DNA from: Alphaproteobacteria bacterium
GTDB taxonomy: Bacteria > Pseudomonadota > Alphaproteobacteria > Rhizobiales > Devosiaceae
Direction: 5' to 3'
Assembly: GCA_024279575.1 (NCBI GenBank)
Contig: JAJRRJ010000153.1
Span: 1-16,343, forward strand
Length of the DNA: 16,343 nt
Shown: piece after piece, positions 14,296 to 16,343 of the stretch
Position numbering within the stretch: position 1 is the stretch's first letter
Layout of the letters: every line of letters starts with the position of its first letter
Notes under the pieces: model-generated
Database searches by the model: none
Told to the model about the DNA's origin: nothing
The model's input: only the letters and a program-made list of their open reading frames with translations
Position numbers and translations under genes: made by a program

Positions 14296-14420
14296 ACAAC
14301 TTTCCGCCTGCATTCTACGCTTCGCCAAGCGCAAAACATGTGTTTTTCAGTGTGTTTTACGTAAAGGGTTGTCTTTTTGCGAAAACCAGCTTGCCACCAT
14401 ATCAAATAAAAATACCTTCG

Positions 14421-14449
14421 TTGTCAGTTTCAAAAACAACCGGGATATT
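14421..14449 (+). promoter_or_regulatory. Candidate promoter giving a leaderless ABC ATPase message
   Basis: TTGTCA (14421-14426), 17 bp, GATATT (14444-14449). Transcription would begin about 3 nt before ATG 14459, which has no close Shine-Dalgarno sequence. Confidence 0.4.
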
Positions 14450-14458
14450 TTTTTAAAA

Positions 14459-15355
14459 ATGATTGTTGCAAGCTTTTCAAATGTTTCAAAGAGTTTTGGA
14501 AAAAATAGCGCCCTGAAGGATCTGAATCTTGAGGTCAAAAAGGGGCAGGCCGTTGCTCTGCTCGGCCCCAATGGCGCGGGTAAATCCACCGCCCTCACCA
14601 TACTTCAGGGCTTGCGCCAGCCCACCACTGGCACGGTCCGGATATTTGGTCAAAAGCCCGGCACACCAGATGCCATGGCTCGCATTGGGGTCACCCCGCA
14701 AACCACCGATTTCCCCCCCCAGCTTTCCCCCCGTGAGCTGCTTGAATTTGCCAGCGCCCATTTCCAACGCCCCCGCAACATTGACCAGTTGATTGAAACC
14801 TTTGCCCTCAATACCCTTATTGATCGGCGGGTGCAGGGGTTTTCAGGTGGCGAGCGCCGCCGAGTGGCCCTTGCCCTTTGTTTTGCCGGCAATCCCGAAC
14901 TGGTGATACTGGACGAACCCACCAGCGGACTGGATGCGGCCGGGCAAAAGGATTTCTCCATCATGGCCAATCAGTTCGTTGCGGATGGTGGCGCCCTGAT
15001 ACTCACCTCCCACTATTGGCTTGAGATCGAAAGCATCGCCAACCATATTGTAATGATCGATAATGGTATAACCGTTATGGATGGCACCGTTCCCGACATA
15101 AAGTCCGCCTTTGGTCTCAACCATATCAGCTTTTTCAGCGCAACCCCCGGCCCCCATATCAAGAAAAATTACCAGCTGGAAAACGAAAACTGGGAGCTTG
15201 TCACCAATGATTCAGATGATGCGGTAAGAACACTGATCAAATCAGGCGAACCCTTTTCAAACCTCAAAGTCACCCCGCGCGATCTAGAGGAGGCCATCGC
15301 CATTTACCGCCAGAAACAAACAGCAAATGCCGACCAAAATGGAGCCGTGCAATGA
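14459..15355 (+). CDS. ABC transporter ATP-binding protein
   Basis: ATG 14459 begins the usual fold (IVASFSNVSKSFGKNSALKD) and gives 298 residues; a TTG start at 14369 would add 30 residues unlike the family. Motifs: Walker A GPNGAGKST (36-44), Q-loop Gln81, signature FSGGERRRVALA (128-139), Walker B LVILDEPTSGLD (148-159), switch His185 in LTSHYW. The C-terminal 90 residues are a regulatory tail. It is a CcmA/DrrA-type ATPase that powers export together with the ABC-2 permease encoded next. The two genes overlap by 4 nt (ATGA). The substrate cannot be read from sequence; lipids, drugs or polysaccharides are usual for this type. Confidence 0.93.
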   Translation: MIVASFSNVSKSFGKNSALKDLNLEVKKGQAVALLGPNGAGKSTALTILQGLRQPTTGTVRIFGQKPGTPDAMARIGVTPQTTDFPPQLSPRELLEFASAHFQRPRNIDQLIETFALNTLIDRRVQGFSGGERRRVALALCFAGNPELVILDEPTSGLDAAGQKDFSIMANQFVADGGALILTSHYWLEIESIANHIVMIDNGITVMDGTVPDIKSAFGLNHISFFSATPGPHIKKNYQLENENWELVTNDSDDAVRTLIKSGEPFSNLKVTPRDLEEAIAIYRQKQTANADQNGAVQ

Positions 15356-16086
15356 AACAGTTTTTTGCCCATGCAAAACTACACCTGAAGCGCCTTTTGA
15401 GAAACCCCGCCTTCTGGGCACCCACCATCCTGTTTCCGGCAATGTTCTATTCGTTCTTTGGTGCCTCCATGTCCCCGGACGGCGCATATTCGCAACTGGC
15501 CATTGGCTCCTTTGCCGTTTATGCGGTGGTGGGAATCGCTTTTTATCAGTTCGGTGTCGGTATAGCACAGGACCGTGAAGACCCGTTTGACAGCTGGATG
15601 CACACATTGCCCGCCAGTGCCCTGCCCAACGGTTTGGCCCAGATGTTTGTCGCCATACTCTTTGCCCTGAGTGCGGTTCTGCTGGTGCTCGCCGCCTCCC
15701 ATGTTTTTGGCAAAACCACCCTGGACATAAACCAGACCCTGCGCCTGCTTGGTATATGCGTTGTGATTGCGCTCCCCGCCTCCCTTTTAGGCATCGCCCT
15801 TGGCTATTCAGCCAACGCCAAAGCAGCACCGGCACTGGCCAACCTGATCTTTTTGCCGCTGGCTTTCCTTGGCGCCCTGTGGCTCCCCCCCATTGCCCTG
15901 CCAAAAATCATCGCCGATATTTCGGTGTGGACCCCAACCCGGCAAATGGCGGAGTTCGCATGGGCCGCCATTGGCAACACCATACCCGACACAAATTTCA
16001 TGCTGGGGTTGGCCGCCTATACAACTGGCTTTGCATTACTGGTGATGTGGCTTGTTAACAGGGACAAAAAGAAGCGATTTGGGTGA
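15352..16086 (+). CDS. ABC-2 type permease
   Basis: The 244-residue protein starts inside the ATPase stop codon (ATGA overlap), so the two are translated together. HAKLHLKRLLRNPAFWAPTI is the typical ABC-2 amphipathic entry before helix 1. About six membrane helices follow, including LAIGSFAVYAVVGIAFYQFG, MFVAILFALSAVLLVLAAS, LLGICVVIALPASLLGIALG, NLIFLPLAFLGALWLPP and a last helix ending in a positive tail (NRDKKKRFG). The intermediate P-x-W-x-P-T-R-Q segment (SVWTPTRQMAEF) matches the conserved re-entrant region of the family. With the preceding ATPase it forms a two-component exporter, probably working as a dimer. Confidence 0.9.
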   Translation: MKQFFAHAKLHLKRLLRNPAFWAPTILFPAMFYSFFGASMSPDGAYSQLAIGSFAVYAVVGIAFYQFGVGIAQDREDPFDSWMHTLPASALPNGLAQMFVAILFALSAVLLVLAASHVFGKTTLDINQTLRLLGICVVIALPASLLGIALGYSANAKAAPALANLIFLPLAFLGALWLPPIALPKIIADISVWTPTRQMAEFAWAAIGNTIPDTNFMLGLAAYTTGFALLVMWLVNRDKKKRFG

Positions 16087-16130
16087 GCGGGTAGAAAAAT
16101 CTATCGTCGTTATTGCGAAAAACCCATAGT

Positions 16131-16176
16131 CATCCTGGATTGCCACGTCGGCTCCGCCTCCTCGCAATGACGGATG
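16131..16176. repeat. Palindromic intergenic repeat
   Basis: CATCC...GGATG and ATTGC...GCAAT form nested arms around a GC-rich centre (CGGCTCCGCCTC). On the minus strand it reads GTCATTGCGAGGAGG then CGACGTGGCAATCCAG, the pattern of a palindromic repeat scattered between genes in many alphaproteobacterial genomes. A decayed half copy (CGTCGTTATTGCG) lies at 16105-16117. It follows the ABC permease gene and could also act as a mRNA-end structure. Confidence 0.7.
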
Positions 16177-16201
16177 CTCAACTATCTTTATTGGCGCCAC
16201 C

Positions 16202-16343
16202 TTATTTTTCAAAATCCACGATCATTTTAAGTGCATGTTCGATATACGCCCGCATTTCCGGGGAATGATTGAAAAAACTCAGCAAACGAGGTCCGTACGT
16301 TTGCAAATAAAAAACCGCATTTCTAATGGCCTCCATTGAAGGG
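16202..16343 (-). CDS. C-terminal part of an unidentified protein, 5' end uncertain
   Basis: The minus frame is open from the right edge to TAA at 16202-16204. It reads SMEAIRNAVFYLQTYGPRLL, then SFFNHSPEMRAYIEHALKMI and VDFEK. The composition is that of a helical soluble protein. ATG at 16336 could be a start but has no visible ribosome binding site, so the gene probably continues beyond the window. I do not recognise the family. Confidence 0.4.
   Translation of the reverse strand, partial: PSMEAIRNAVFYLQTYGPRLLSFFNHSPEMRAYIEHALKMIVDFEK

Noticed and set aside
1..16343. CRISPR arrays, insertion sequences with a transposase, and rRNA genes
   Set aside because: No regularly spaced repeats, transposase motifs or rRNA signatures were found on reading both strands.

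Overview
The window looks like a piece of an alphaproteobacterial chromosome. The grounds are the gene families present (a SIMPL protein, a TauE/SafE permease, YjbQ, a DUF4336 protein, a PadR/GyrI-like pair, a TetR/DUF3995 pair), the alphaproteobacterial look of the tRNA-Ile2(CAU), and a degenerate intergenic palindrome near the right end. This assignment is inference; no marker gene fixes the genus.

Left part (1-4360). A cytochrome b561-type membrane protein runs off the left edge. Next come a poorly coding stretch and a compact, AT-rich type II restriction-modification cassette: a D12-class adenine methyltransferase on the minus strand, and a divergent XRE control protein followed by a BglII-family endonuclease on the plus strand. 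A perfect 15-bp palindrome lies between the divergent genes. Between the endonuclease and the tRNA-Ile2 gene is about 780 bp with no intact gene. On the minus strand it carries a long three-tier RNA hairpin plus a downstream segment complementary to it. That layout resembles the C4 antisense-RNA/Icd-Ash immunity region of prophages and phage satellites. My reading is that 1-4.3 kb holds a tRNA-associated mobile island remnant whose surviving cargo is the restriction system.

Middle part (4360-9440). A periplasmic SIMPL protein faces a minus-strand operon ArsR - YjbQ - ankyrin lipoprotein - TauE/SafE permease, with gaps of 0, 4 and 15 nt. A near-consensus promoter containing a perfect palindrome precedes the operon. 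Then comes a second minus-strand unit, PadR - GyrI-like protein - DUF4336 protein, with a perfect palindrome on the PadR start codon.

Right part (9440-16343). A glutathione transferase-like gene diverges from padR. It is followed by a 610-bp gap with a possible gene remnant, an exported DsbA-family thiol oxidoreductase, and a gap holding three perfect inverted repeats. A TetR gene then diverges from two small membrane-protein genes (the second DUF3995), with two matching operators lying over divergent promoters. An exported protein of unknown family, an ABC ATPase/permease pair, a palindromic intergenic repeat, and the 3' end of a minus-strand gene complete the window.
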